From contig NZ_BMHV01000021.1 in the NCBI RefSeq assembly GCF_014641495.1, positions 1 to 57,135 on the forward strand: DNA of 57,135 nucleotides, written 5' to 3'. Source of the DNA: Terasakiella brassicae (GTDB taxonomy: Bacteria; Pseudomonadota; Alphaproteobacteria; Rhodospirillales; Terasakiellaceae). Under the pieces are notes generated by a model that did no database searches, was not told the origin of the DNA, and saw only the letters and a program-made list of their open reading frames with translations. Positions 25,799-34,382 of this stretch are shown here, one piece after another. Position 1 is the stretch's first letter. Each line of letters starts with the position of its first letter. Position numbers and translations under genes: made by a program.

Positions 25799-27591
25799 CG
25801 CACTAACCATTCTTCAACAGTATCGGAAACATCGCGCATCTTGATCCAGTTCGGGTTGACAACTTCACCTTTAACAAGACGCAATTTCCCCATCAAACCG
25901 ACACAATCCCATTCAGGACGTTCAGAGCGGGGGCTATATTCCTGTGTTTCGTCATAATCGGGATTGAGTTTACGGCGTTGTTGTGTTGAACGTGTTACAT
26001 CCATTGGAACAACGATACCGTCAGGCACTTGATCAACCGCGTAAGAATGTTGGACATCTTCTGTCTTTTCTTCCTGTGCAGGCGATACAACTTCTTCAAC
26101 CTCGTATGTTTCCGTGACCATTCGCGGAACGCGATGAACACCAATAACTTGACCATCTTCATAAAGATCAAATTCATCAAACAGCGGGACTTTTTTTGTC
26201 TCTGTTTTGACAATCTTGGTATATTTACCGTCAATCAATTCAATGGAAGAAACATCTTCTGAAACGGTTTCTATTGCTTGCACCTCACGCTCTTTCGTGA
26301 CCGTTTCGTAAACGGCCTCGGCTGCGTCCTGAACAATTTTCGTTTCCGTCCATTCAACAACTTCGTAATCCTCCATGATGTAGGAGCCGAAATCATCCTT
26401 AATGTATTTGTCCGTCCAGTAGTTCCAACTGTTGTCGCCCACCACAGTTGGACGCGCAGAAATCACACCAAACGGAATTTCCGCAGCAAGTGCTTTACGG
26501 ATTTTTCCATTTTCAAGAACAACCGCCCATCCACGGCGATCTTCGTTAGTTGGATTTCCATCTACCCATTCAAAATATTCTGCGTAGTCGGCACCGGTGG
26601 TATTAACCACCCCATCAATGTCAATGTCTCCATTGCCCCGCAAACGGTGTTGGTTGTCAGACCCTCCGGCCTGCGTGACCAAGTAGGAAAAACTTGTAGA
26701 GGCCGCGCGTCCTGATGCTTTCAGTTGTACAATGCCGCCTGTTGTAGTGGATGCGGAAATTTCGTTTATTTCAACGAGTGGGGCAGACCCATTACCCTCT
26801 ACATCAAGGGAACGAGATGGTGACGCGGTGCCAATTCCAACATATCCGAGGTTATTCATGTGGAAATGATCAGCATAAACACCTGCATTGGAAGTCCCTA
26901 AATGAATAGATGTGTTACCACCAGTACTGTATGCTTTGAATGATCCAACTCCAGTAGTTGGATCATAGCCCACAATGAGTCGGTTATCGTTGGATTGGCC
27001 ATATCCGAGGTATGAAAATTCAGTACCAGCAGGATTTAACGCGAGATCATAAACTCTGTTATTTGTGCCAAAATATAGATGCCCCGAAGTGGTTTCTGTA
27101 ATTTGAGCCCTCGTGCCACTTCCCGAAATGAGTTGAATATAAGTATCGTTCGTATTATACCGAACCCGATATCGTTCCGCATTGTTCATGTCAGCATAGT
27201 AAGGCGTAAAGTCTGTTACGGCAGGACCAGCCTTCACTTGATGCGCAGCGGCATTTATATTGCAATGATTAATCGTTTCACCATTTTGTGTTACTGTTTT
27301 GTGATTTATGGCTGAGTCTAACGAACGAAATGTGAAATTATTAGCATCCGCTATCCAGTTTCCTGATGAAATTTGCCACATATCCCCAACACTGGTGATA
27401 GGGAAAATCTTGTTGTTTCCATTCTTGCTGCGAAGGGCTTGTGTGCCACTATCGGGCAGAATAAAATTACCGCCAATATCCACGTCACCGGACACATCCA
27501 CACTGTTAAACCAGCCTTTAAGCCAACGTTTTACACTTGTGCCGATACTCCCCTCACCATTGGCGCGAGGGACAATATTTTTAGTTGCCAT
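25795..27591 (-). CDS. Phage tail fibre with C-terminal auto-cleaving chaperone domain
   Basis: 598 aa. The N-terminus (NGEGSIGTSVKRWLKGWF) and middle carry fibre repeats (IGTASPSRSLDVEGNGS). At about 335 begins the Peptidase_G2/IMC type domain (GADYAEYFEWVDGNPTNEDRRGWAVVLENGKIRKA, PFGVISARPTVVGDNSWNYW). Such domains trimerise the fibre and then cut themselves off. The long acidic helical tail (EDYEVVEWTETKIVQDAAEAVYETV..) belongs to this released part. Host-range determinant. It is followed with overlap by a second small fibre gene. Confidence 0.75.
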   Translation of the reverse strand: MATKNIVPRANGEGSIGTSVKRWLKGWFNSVDVSGDVDIGGNFILPDSGTQALRSKNGNNKIFPITSVGDMWQISSGNWIADANNFTFRSLDSAINHKTVTQNGETINHCNINAAAHQVKAGPAVTDFTPYYADMNNAERYRVRYNTNDTYIQLISGSGTRAQITETTSGHLYFGTNNRVYDLALNPAGTEFSYLGYGQSNDNRLIVGYDPTTGVGSFKAYSTGGNTSIHLGTSNAGVYADHFHMNNLGYVGIGTASPSRSLDVEGNGSAPLVEINEISASTTTGGIVQLKASGRAASTSFSYLVTQAGGSDNQHRLRGNGDIDIDGVVNTTGADYAEYFEWVDGNPTNEDRRGWAVVLENGKIRKALAAEIPFGVISARPTVVGDNSWNYWTDKYIKDDFGSYIMEDYEVVEWTETKIVQDAAEAVYETVTKEREVQAIETVSEDVSSIELIDGKYTKIVKTETKKVPLFDEFDLYEDGQVIGVHRVPRMVTETYEVEEVVSPAQEEKTEDVQHSYAVDQVPDGIVVPMDVTRSTQQRRKLNPDYDETQEYSPRSERPEWDCVGLMGKLRLVKGEVVNPNWIKMRDVSDTVEEWLVR

Positions 27592-27605
27592 GTTTCAAAA
27601 TCTCC

Positions 27606-28724
27606 TTAAAGCGGCTGGATATCGCCGTTGATGTCAAGCTCATAAGTTTCGGAATAAATCGGGGACAGGGTCGCCATGACGTCACCGTTGCCGTCCATTT
27701 CAAAGAAAGCCCCTGAATATGTATTGTTGACGATATCCGCCATTTGCTGTGCATAGGTCTGCATACTGGCTGTTTGGATTATGCCTTCGGCTTGTACATT
27801 TGCGATTTGGCTCGCACCTTCGGCGACAAGGGCGTCCATTTCTGTTGTGATGCTAAAAGATCCAAAAGCGCGAATAGTGATTACATCACCATCTGCAAGC
27901 GCAGCAAAGCCGGAAAGGCTCGTCCCATCTGCGGCTACATAATCTGTCCCCTCTTCCCAAAGGGCACCGTTCATATCGACCAGTACAACGCCCGGCGTAT
28001 AAATTAACGTTTTGCCACGGTCATCCGGCCCACTGAGTGTTGTTTCGCCACCGCTTGCCGTGTATTTAAAAACGGAAAATGTATTCTGAGCCGCTGCCAC
28101 AGCCTGATCACGGGCAGAAAGGGTAAGGTCGCGGGCCATTTCCGTAGAAGCAAGATTGACCGCCGCCGAGCTTGCGCTGACTTGTGCAGCCGCAGCCGCC
28201 TGTGTGGCAATCCCGGCATTTGCCTGAGCTTGTGCAATGTCCTCCACATTCGGCCCCACAACCGGTGCCCCTTCCTCATCAAAGACCAAACAAGCATGCG
28301 CCCGCTGCTCTTTTAAGGGTAAGACGAGACCTACATCCCCGTCCGTTGGATCAAGGGTGACAGACCGGACAATCTCATCCGCATTCTGTTGTGATAAGGC
28401 AACCAGATAATCCAGTTCCTGATTAATGACTGCGGCATGAAAAGCGCCGCCTTCTGCAAAATCACTCATGCGTTCAATGGTTAAATAACGCCGCAGTGTC
28501 ACCACCGTATTTGCAGGCGGAGGAACGTCAAAAATAACACTTCCCCCTTCGGTTTGACCGGCACCACTCACACTGTAGCCAGATAGTTGGCGAGCATCGT
28601 CCAGATAGACTTCCAGATCCGTTTCCTTAAAAATGGCAAACGGGAAAATGAAGGTGGACAAGATACCGTCACCCACCGCCTGTATGCGCGGACGCACGTC
28701 TCCAATCACGATGTTTTCACTCAT
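27606..28724 (-). CDS. T7 gp17-like tail fibre, N-terminal attachment protein
   Basis: 372 aa. Residues 1-130 (YDGxxTxFxFPFAIFKETDLEVYLDD-like pattern, then TLRRYLTIERMSDFAEGGAFHAAVINQELDYLVAL) match the tail-attachment domain of T7-type fibres. The middle is a long Ala-rich coiled coil (AQAQANAGIATQAAAAAQVSASSAAV), and the C-terminus is short and beta-rich. It likely anchors the fibre to the tail tube, with the two following genes providing the distal parts. Confidence 0.75.
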   Translation of the reverse strand: MSENIVIGDVRPRIQAVGDGILSTFIFPFAIFKETDLEVYLDDARQLSGYSVSGAGQTEGGSVIFDVPPPANTVVTLRRYLTIERMSDFAEGGAFHAAVINQELDYLVALSQQNADEIVRSVTLDPTDGDVGLVLPLKEQRAHACLVFDEEGAPVVGPNVEDIAQAQANAGIATQAAAAAQVSASSAAVNLASTEMARDLTLSARDQAVAAAQNTFSVFKYTASGGETTLSGPDDRGKTLIYTPGVVLVDMNGALWEEGTDYVAADGTSLSGFAALADGDVITIRAFGSFSITTEMDALVAEGASQIANVQAEGIIQTASMQTYAQQMADIVNNTYSGAFFEMDGNGDVMATLSPIYSETYELDINGDIQPL

Positions 28725-28757
28725 CGTGTTCTCCTCTTCTTCAATAAATTCAGTTAA

Positions 28758-30674
28758 TTAAGCGTTTGCTGTAATTTCTTCGACCACAGACATCACGCTA
28801 AAAGGTAGTGGCGTGTCTTGTTCAATCCGCCATAATTTTTCGATACCGTTGGATCGCCATCCCAACGCACGTACTGTGACATCCCCCGTAAATAATTGCG
28901 GTGCACTATCCAGAACACCTTGCGGTCCAAATTGTTTAAACGGGACATCTTTTGGACCGCGCCCGACATCCAGCTTCAAGGCTTGCGTATCTTTTAATCT
29001 CAGCGTCAAGGCAACCAGCCTCAAGCGCCCCCCTTGGGACGCATGCCCTGTCAATTGCGGCGCGGGTGCCAAAGGTTCCAGAACATGGGTATATGCCAAT
29101 CCGGCTTCCAAATTTTGCACCGCACGTTTCAAGACGATTTGACCATTGCTGACCTGACCTTCACCAAGAACCGCCCCATCGGCAACCAGCATAACCGTTT
29201 GGTCGTTCAAATGATCCAACCCGGACCATACAAGCCCACCATCCTCATCAAAACCACTTAGTCCGGCATCTGTCGATAATTGATCATCAAAAATTTCAAT
29301 CAGGTATGTACCATTTCGCTCAACAAGAACATAAGCGTCCTGACCGACAATACAGACATTTTTGAATTTCCCCTGCGTATCCAGAACGGACCATGCCGAT
29401 ATTTTTTCTGCACGGTACACACTGAGCGCCCCCATCGTGCCATCATGCATCACCATATAGAACAAACGCCGATAACTGTCGTAATCCTGATCTTGTGGAT
29501 CATTCATAATGTGTTTGCATAACATGGCCAAATCATTGGACTGATAAGACTGTTCTACATCTGCATACAGGAATTCACGTAAATCCTGCCCGTCCCGGCT
29601 CACAAACAAAGTGGCCCCATCCACGTTGCGCGGTGGAACATAACGATCAATCGGCGAACCAACCCGTGTTTGCCGTTTCAATTGAATAGTTTCCGGTGTT
29701 AAAGGGTCGCCTGAAACCATCCATTCCGCCCCGGACGTAAAGACCTGTAGATGTTTCGAGGAAAACAAAGCCCTTATCGCATTGACTTGATCTGATAAAA
29801 TCGCAAATTCAATGGCTTCATCGTCCAGACCTTCCCCTAAGTCAAAATTAAACAAATCGGATGATTTGGACATCCACAGACGGTTGGGCAAATCGCGCGT
29901 CCCGCCGATCACCAAACGATCCTGATGAAAAACAACAGAGACCGGCCAGCCATGAACCGCTGAAAAGGATTGTTCTTCCCAGTCTTTTGTTGCCTTTGTA
30001 TCGACCAGACCGTCTTTTTCTTTCACTTCCGCCTCGGCTTGTGTCGGTGACGTAACAGATAAGATTTCGACTTCTTTTTTCGCCAATCGAACACGCGTAC
30101 CAATATGCCCATCGACAAACACATCGGCACTGGCTGTCAGCGTCACGTTCCCTGTTGTCGCGCTTGCCTGTAAAGTGACATTGTCTTCACTGAACTTATA
30201 ATAAGGCTGAAAAATATGACCGACTTCTTCATCTTCATAAAAAGACCAATCCGTTAAAGACCAGTCCACATGAGAGGTACGGGTAATTTTTCGCGGCGAA
30301 ACATCCGGGTGCACAACCAACAAAGTATCGGCACTTTGCGTCCAGATCAGTTTCGGCAGTTGTTCCTCTGTCCACGGGGTATCAATATCCACGTCTTTGA
30401 CACCGTCACGATAAACCGACATTTTCAAATGAGAAAAAACCAACAAATAGATTTGATCAATATTAAATTCAAAAGCCACCAGCCGCGATGGACCGAAAGC
30501 TTGGTCAACATGACGCAAGCCCGCACGTCGACGTAAACCGCCTGTGGGATAGATAATCAGGTTGCGCACCTGCGCCATTCCGTTTTCATAGGCTTTCAAG
30601 TCCCCTCGTCCAATCAAATAAGGCGAAACTTCTCCGCCGGAAAAACTGTTTTTCGAAATCCGTGTGCGCGCCAT
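28758..30674 (-). CDS. Podoviral tail nozzle protein (tail tubular protein B-like)
   Basis: 638 aa. The N-terminal motif NSFSGGEVSPYLIGRGDLKAYENGMAQVRNLIIYPTGGLRRRAGLRHV is the signature of podoviral tail nozzle/stabilisation proteins. The middle has WPVSVVFHQDRLVIGGTRDLPNRLWMSKSSDLFNF, also conserved. It forms the tail tip through which DNA leaves. It directly follows tail tube A with adjacent stop/start (30674/30675), a conserved pairing. Confidence 0.82.
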   Translation of the reverse strand: MARTRISKNSFSGGEVSPYLIGRGDLKAYENGMAQVRNLIIYPTGGLRRRAGLRHVDQAFGPSRLVAFEFNIDQIYLLVFSHLKMSVYRDGVKDVDIDTPWTEEQLPKLIWTQSADTLLVVHPDVSPRKITRTSHVDWSLTDWSFYEDEEVGHIFQPYYKFSEDNVTLQASATTGNVTLTASADVFVDGHIGTRVRLAKKEVEILSVTSPTQAEAEVKEKDGLVDTKATKDWEEQSFSAVHGWPVSVVFHQDRLVIGGTRDLPNRLWMSKSSDLFNFDLGEGLDDEAIEFAILSDQVNAIRALFSSKHLQVFTSGAEWMVSGDPLTPETIQLKRQTRVGSPIDRYVPPRNVDGATLFVSRDGQDLREFLYADVEQSYQSNDLAMLCKHIMNDPQDQDYDSYRRLFYMVMHDGTMGALSVYRAEKISAWSVLDTQGKFKNVCIVGQDAYVLVERNGTYLIEIFDDQLSTDAGLSGFDEDGGLVWSGLDHLNDQTVMLVADGAVLGEGQVSNGQIVLKRAVQNLEAGLAYTHVLEPLAPAPQLTGHASQGGRLRLVALTLRLKDTQALKLDVGRGPKDVPFKQFGPQGVLDSAPQLFTGDVTVRALGWRSNGIEKLWRIEQDTPLPFSVMSVVEEITANA

Positions 30675-31244
30675 TTAATACCTCACCCCAATCAATCCGT
30701 TCAGATCGATTTTCTGTGGTGTTTGTTGTTGTGAATCAATATTACGAGCCTTCATCAAATCCTTCTCGCCAAAGCGTAACAACGCCTCCCCCCTTGAGGC
30801 ACTTTCCGTCAGTGGCAAACAAAATTCCGCCGCCAAATGCGTAATCAGGCATTGCGTGAAATACGGTGGAAATTCCGTTGGTTCAGGGCGAAAAATATAA
30901 GTCAAAACGACATCTTCCATGTCACAATGCAAACGTTTTTCCTGAATGCGATAAGAGGCCCCCCGCCCCAAATCACCGGTGCCAACCGATAGGGCACGCA
31001 AGAAATCAACCGGCAACTGATAGGCGTATGAAAAATCGGCAATAGGCCGACTGGTCAAACGCGCCAACCGGGTTTGGGCGGTTGCAAAACTCCAGGGATA
31101 GGATGATAAAAGCGCATCCCGCACCCCCGGATATAGATTTTGTGCAACTTCTGCTTCTGCCGAACCATCCTCGAAGGACGAAATTGTACGTGCCCCGATC
31201 TTCAACAAAGCACGCGAGCATAATCCAATTTTAGTCAGGGACAT
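30675..31244 (-). CDS. Podoviral tail tube/adaptor protein (tail tubular protein A-like)
   Basis: 189 aa, close to T7 gp11 (196 aa). Characteristic sequences: ALLKIGARTISSFEDGSAEAEVAQNLYPGVRDALLSSYPWSFATAQ and LPVDFLRALSV. It forms the ring joining portal to nozzle. The start has GGAGGG upstream. The 237-bp divergent gap on its right (31245-31481) should hold promoters for this gene and for the plus-strand gene at 31482. Confidence 0.85.
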   Translation of the reverse strand: MSLTKIGLCSRALLKIGARTISSFEDGSAEAEVAQNLYPGVRDALLSSYPWSFATAQTRLARLTSRPIADFSYAYQLPVDFLRALSVGTGDLGRGASYRIQEKRLHCDMEDVVLTYIFRPEPTEFPPYFTQCLITHLAAEFCLPLTESASRGEALLRFGEKDLMKARNIDSQQQTPQKIDLNGLIGVRY

Positions 31245-31481
31245 CCTGCCCTCCTTTTATCTATCTATTGTTTGTTATTTTTGGCAAAATCACCATCGCG
31301 CTTCCTGCACGATAAACCGTCAAAACATCGTTCCAAATTCTACCCAAGAGAGATTTTTCACACTTTTTCATGCCGTTCATTGAAAAGTCACTTGCCCAAC
31401 TCAGGAACTTATGATTCCCTCTATGGGAGAGTCCCTTAACTTTAATCTGATGCTATTTTTTACGAGAGTGATGGAGCCTTC

Positions 31482-32051
31482 ATGTTGGTCGACAACAGTG
31501 AAAACAATCGAAACAAACAACGCCAGCAAATCACTCAATTCATCGGAAGTTTAAAAGATAAAACCGATGAACTGGATGGTTGGGCCAGACATGCCGAAGC
31601 CGCCATGAGTGGTGAGGGTTTCAAAACGTATCTTGAATTCCGGGATCTTGTCGTTGAATGCGAAAGTTTCAACGAAGTTATCCAGCGACGACTGGAAAAA
31701 TCCGCAAAAGAAGGTGGCAACCCGGACCTTCAATCCCAACTGGATGAATTGACGGCACGCCAACTCACACTTGCCATCCATGCCTCTTTAAAATTCTTGC
31801 GCTATATTGCGGAAAAAAACCTGCCGATCGGCTCTCGTGATGTCTTCATCCGTGAACTGAACGATTTGCACCGTATGAAAAAAAGCCTTGATAACGAACG
31901 CCTTCAGGGAAAAGTCGATGCAGCAGCACTCGCAGATCAGCGCAAGGTTGAAGAAATTCTCAATGTTGTCATTGAAAAAGCCCCGCAACTCTTCAGCTTT
32001 GACAATCTGGACGACAAAGAAGAAGAAAAACCACAAGAATTCAAGCTGTAG
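31482..32051 (+). CDS. Coiled-coil protein on the opposite strand inside the phage module (moron-like)
   Basis: 189 aa, highly charged and helical (QQITQFIGSLKDKTDELDGWARHAEAAMSG, ESFNEVIQRRLEKSAKEGG, RKVEEILNVVIEKAP) with an acidic Asp/Glu/Lys tail. No family is recognised, and no signal or membrane segment. It is the only plus-strand gene inside the minus-strand structural operon and lies between the tail tube and head genes. It has its own GGAG RBS and a strong hairpin right after the stop (32051-32082). This is the usual build of a moron, a phage-carried gene expressed independently, or of a host gene captured by the phage. Confidence 0.6.
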   Translation: MLVDNSENNRNKQRQQITQFIGSLKDKTDELDGWARHAEAAMSGEGFKTYLEFRDLVVECESFNEVIQRRLEKSAKEGGNPDLQSQLDELTARQLTLAIHASLKFLRYIAEKNLPIGSRDVFIRELNDLHRMKKSLDNERLQGKVDAAALADQRKVEEILNVVIEKAPQLFSFDNLDDKEEEKPQEFKL

Positions 32052-32082
32052 GATATCCCCCTGCTTTTACAAGGGGATATCC
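32051..32082. terminator. Hairpin after the plus-strand gene
   Basis: GGATATCCCC and GGGGATATCC form a perfect 10-bp stem with a 12-nt loop starting at the stop codon of the 31482 gene. The T-run on the plus strand is poor (GCTTTGGCTTT). It may act on both strands or be Rho-assisted. Confidence 0.6.
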
Positions 32083-32091
32083 GCTTTGGCT

Positions 32092-32361
32092 TTAATCGGT
32101 GTTTGATGCACCAATCGCAGTCATATCAGCCAAATCGACGCCAGCCCCTGTGCTGGATGCAACAAGGAAGATACCGGCAGCAGGACTACCGTCCGTATCC
32201 ACGTTTGCCATAACCATATCGCCTGTGCGCAACATATCGGCTGCCTCATTGAAATAAGCCGATGTATCCACATCGCTTGCGACATCCGTTGTCGTATAAT
32301 GCCAAAGCGTAAAACCATTGGAATAGGCCAAAACGCTGAGATTTTTAGATTCAAAAGCCAT
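32092..32361 (-). CDS. Small phage head protein (decoration-like)
   Basis: 89 aa with the start MAFESKNLSVLAYSNGFTLWHYTT and the DTSAYFNEAADMLRTGDMVMAN motif, seen in short proteins encoded next to capsid genes in alphaproteobacterial podoviruses. It is probably a decoration or head-completion protein; the function is inferred from position. It is separated from the capsid gene by a terminator at 32387-32413. Confidence 0.55.
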   Translation of the reverse strand: MAFESKNLSVLAYSNGFTLWHYTTTDVASDVDTSAYFNEAADMLRTGDMVMANVDTDGSPAAGIFLVASSTGAGVDLADMTAIGASNTD

Positions 32362-32386
32362 TTAAATTTCCTTTTCAAAAAGAAAA

Positions 32387-32413
32387 GGCCCCATATGACA
32401 ATCATACAGGGCC
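32387..32413 (-). terminator. Terminator after the capsid gene
   Basis: On the minus strand GGCCC and GGGCC pair around a 17-nt partly paired loop and are followed by TTTTCTTTTT, 28 nt past the capsid stop. A leaky terminator here would give more capsid than downstream tail transcript. Confidence 0.7.
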
Positions 32414-32440
32414 AAAGTTAGGTAAGGGAGTTCGAAACCG

Positions 32441-33262
32441 TTAAGCGGCTTCCAGACAACGCAGCGAAACAACACCGCTCGGGTCAATCAAGGTAGAACC
32501 TTGACTCATCATGTTATTGACGAAGTGTGCCGCACGATCCCCATGCCAGGACACATCGGATTTGATATCATGGCCAATCGCATGGCCAATCGCTGTTTTA
32601 TGATACCAGTAACAATAACGCGCCGTCCCTGTTTTTGTCAGACCGGAATGCGGCATCCACAAAGTCCCCAGCCATTTTTTGGCTTGCGTCCCTTTCCACG
32701 GCAGATCCTCATCCCCCACATAATCGGCCTTGGTAAATTCATCGATTTGCAGCAAATCGGACCATTGTTTCCAACCGACAATCGCGTAACGGTCGCCGTC
32801 ATCGGGCACATCGGCCTCCCCCATCATTTCAAAGGCTTCCAAAACTTTTGTCTTGGTCAACCCATCGGTGGCATCGCCAGCAAAGTTGGTCGATTTATCC
32901 AGTTCATTGATGATCAGGTCATCGGTTTTACGACCCAGCGCATAAGCACCGGCCTTGGACACCACCTGCAATTCGTTGATGTTGGTCTTGATTTCATCCA
33001 GTTTGTCGATCCAGTCACCGGCATAGTAATCATAAAGCTTACATTCCACCGGTTCGTGATCGATATTCATAATCGGCACTTTCCCGTGACGGCCCTTGGT
33101 ACTGGCTGTTCCTTTACCAATTTTCTGGAACGTTGTTGTCGCCCCTTGAATATTGTCCTTGGTCCGCACAGTATTGCGCAACTTGGACCCCATTTGCTGG
33201 TATTGAAGGTGAACTTCGGCTACATAATGGCCAATAAACGACTGTTCAATTGTTGTACTCAT
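32441..33262 (-). CDS. Major capsid protein
   Basis: 273 aa from MSTTIEQSFIGHYVAEVHLQYQQMGSKL at 33262 (AGGAGTG upstream). It lies between scaffold and tail genes, as expected, with TSTRIGKGTASTKGR-like N-arm residues (FQKIGKGTASTKGRHGKVP) and an HK97-fold-like size. Sequences such as DDGDRYAIVGWKQWSDLLQIDEF are of the type found in podoviral coat proteins. Confidence 0.75.
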   Translation of the reverse strand: MSTTIEQSFIGHYVAEVHLQYQQMGSKLRNTVRTKDNIQGATTTFQKIGKGTASTKGRHGKVPIMNIDHEPVECKLYDYYAGDWIDKLDEIKTNINELQVVSKAGAYALGRKTDDLIINELDKSTNFAGDATDGLTKTKVLEAFEMMGEADVPDDGDRYAIVGWKQWSDLLQIDEFTKADYVGDEDLPWKGTQAKKWLGTLWMPHSGLTKTGTARYCYWYHKTAIGHAIGHDIKSDVSWHGDRAAHFVNNMMSQGSTLIDPSGVVSLRCLEAA

Positions 33263-33408
33263 GACAACACTCCTGTTTGAATTGTTTGAAAAGTTTAAGT
33301 CACCCGTCACAAACGCGGTTATGGATCATATCCGCCGCCTTGTCGGGCCGGTCAGGCGGGCCGATCTTTCGAAATCAGATCGGTTGTCCGCCGACAAAAT
33401 GATTTATG

Positions 33409-34083
33409 TTAGCCCGGATACAGACGACGGAAACCGTCACGCACCCGTTCCACAATTGCGGGATCGCGATCACGCCAATATTTGGGATCACGCATCAATT
33501 TACGCACGTCCTGTTCACTGTGCCCCCCATGATGATCATTGAAGGTGCCCAAGGCAGGTTCGCCTTCCTGACGGTTCATCATGTCATACAGACTGAGAAC
33601 ACCATCATAGCTGGACGCCATCGCATTCAAGGCCTCAGGGCCGAACTTACGGCTGCCCCAGGCCTGCATTTGCCGTGCGGTTTCCTGCCAACGATCTTCA
33701 CCGCCAAATTTTTCACATAAGCGATCGACCTGTTGTTGTCCGTATAATTCGACAACGATTTCAGCCACCAACGGTTCCAGTGCTTCATGTGCCAGATCAT
33801 AAACAAGCTGAACCTGCTCATTGGTGAACCCGGCATTATGCAGGCGTTGGTTGACATGTTCATCTGGTGTAAAAACATCGCTTTTACATTCCACACAATA
33901 TTCAGAATGATGGTTCGGTACTTGACGATGTTGACCGGCACCAACCTTACGTTCCATCTCGCGATAAGATCGTGCAATAGCTTCAAGACGCGGTTCTCCA
34001 CGTTGTTCATCCCAAAATTTTTCCGGGAGATAAGACGGACGCTGTTTGGACAATCCGTTCATTTCTTCTTTAAAATCAGACAT
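33409..34083 (-). CDS. Phage scaffold/capsid assembly protein
   Basis: 224 aa. It begins LSKQRPSYLPEKFWDEQRGEPRLEAIARSYREMERKV, the pattern of podoviral scaffold proteins (PEKF.D...G....E.LA.SY.ELE.K), followed by a Cys pair segment (CVECKSDVFT) and an acidic/helical remainder. It is encoded directly before the capsid gene. The gap 33263-33408 has two weak hairpins and no gene. Confidence 0.7.
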   Translation of the reverse strand: MSDFKEEMNGLSKQRPSYLPEKFWDEQRGEPRLEAIARSYREMERKVGAGQHRQVPNHHSEYCVECKSDVFTPDEHVNQRLHNAGFTNEQVQLVYDLAHEALEPLVAEIVVELYGQQQVDRLCEKFGGEDRWQETARQMQAWGSRKFGPEALNAMASSYDGVLSLYDMMNRQEGEPALGTFNDHHGGHSEQDVRKLMRDPKYWRDRDPAIVERVRDGFRRLYPG

Positions 34084-34103
34084 TATTCACCTTTTGTTCT
34101 CAA

Positions 34104-34382
34104 TTACTTCCCTAGACGACCTTGGCGCACCAGCCCCATGATGTAGGAGACCAGATAGCGTTGCCCTTCAAGGTGGCGCAAAATACCGTTATGGGCATTG
34201 GCTCCCAACGAACGCCCCAACGTCATTTCCGCCAGATGCGTTAAGACAGCTTCACCATCTTCGCCGCGAAAACATCGGGCGAACCGGGCAGGCAAGTCTT
34301 CGGGAAATTCATTTTTCTCATCCAGCGTCATGGCATTTTCAAACCAATCCCAACCGGATTTATGACGCGGTTGCATGACCAA
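34104..34382 (-). CDS. Bbp19-like phage protein
   Basis: 92 aa with FARCFRGEDGEAVLTHLAEMTLGR and GQRYLVSYIMGLVRQGR, as in the small proteins (Bbp19 type) encoded next to the portal of BPP-1-like podoviruses. The start overlaps the end of the portal gene by 23 bp. The function is unknown. Confidence 0.6.
   Translation of the reverse strand: MVMQPRHKSGWDWFENAMTLDEKNEFPEDLPARFARCFRGEDGEAVLTHLAEMTLGRSLGANAHNGILRHLEGQRYLVSYIMGLVRQGRLGK

Noticed and set aside
25307-28724. Diversity-generating retroelement as in BPP-1
   Set aside because: No reverse transcriptase and no template/variable repeat pair is seen near the fibres.
32501-33280. 259-aa open frame on the plus strand
   Set aside because: Antisense to the capsid gene, with no RBS and no recognisable domain.
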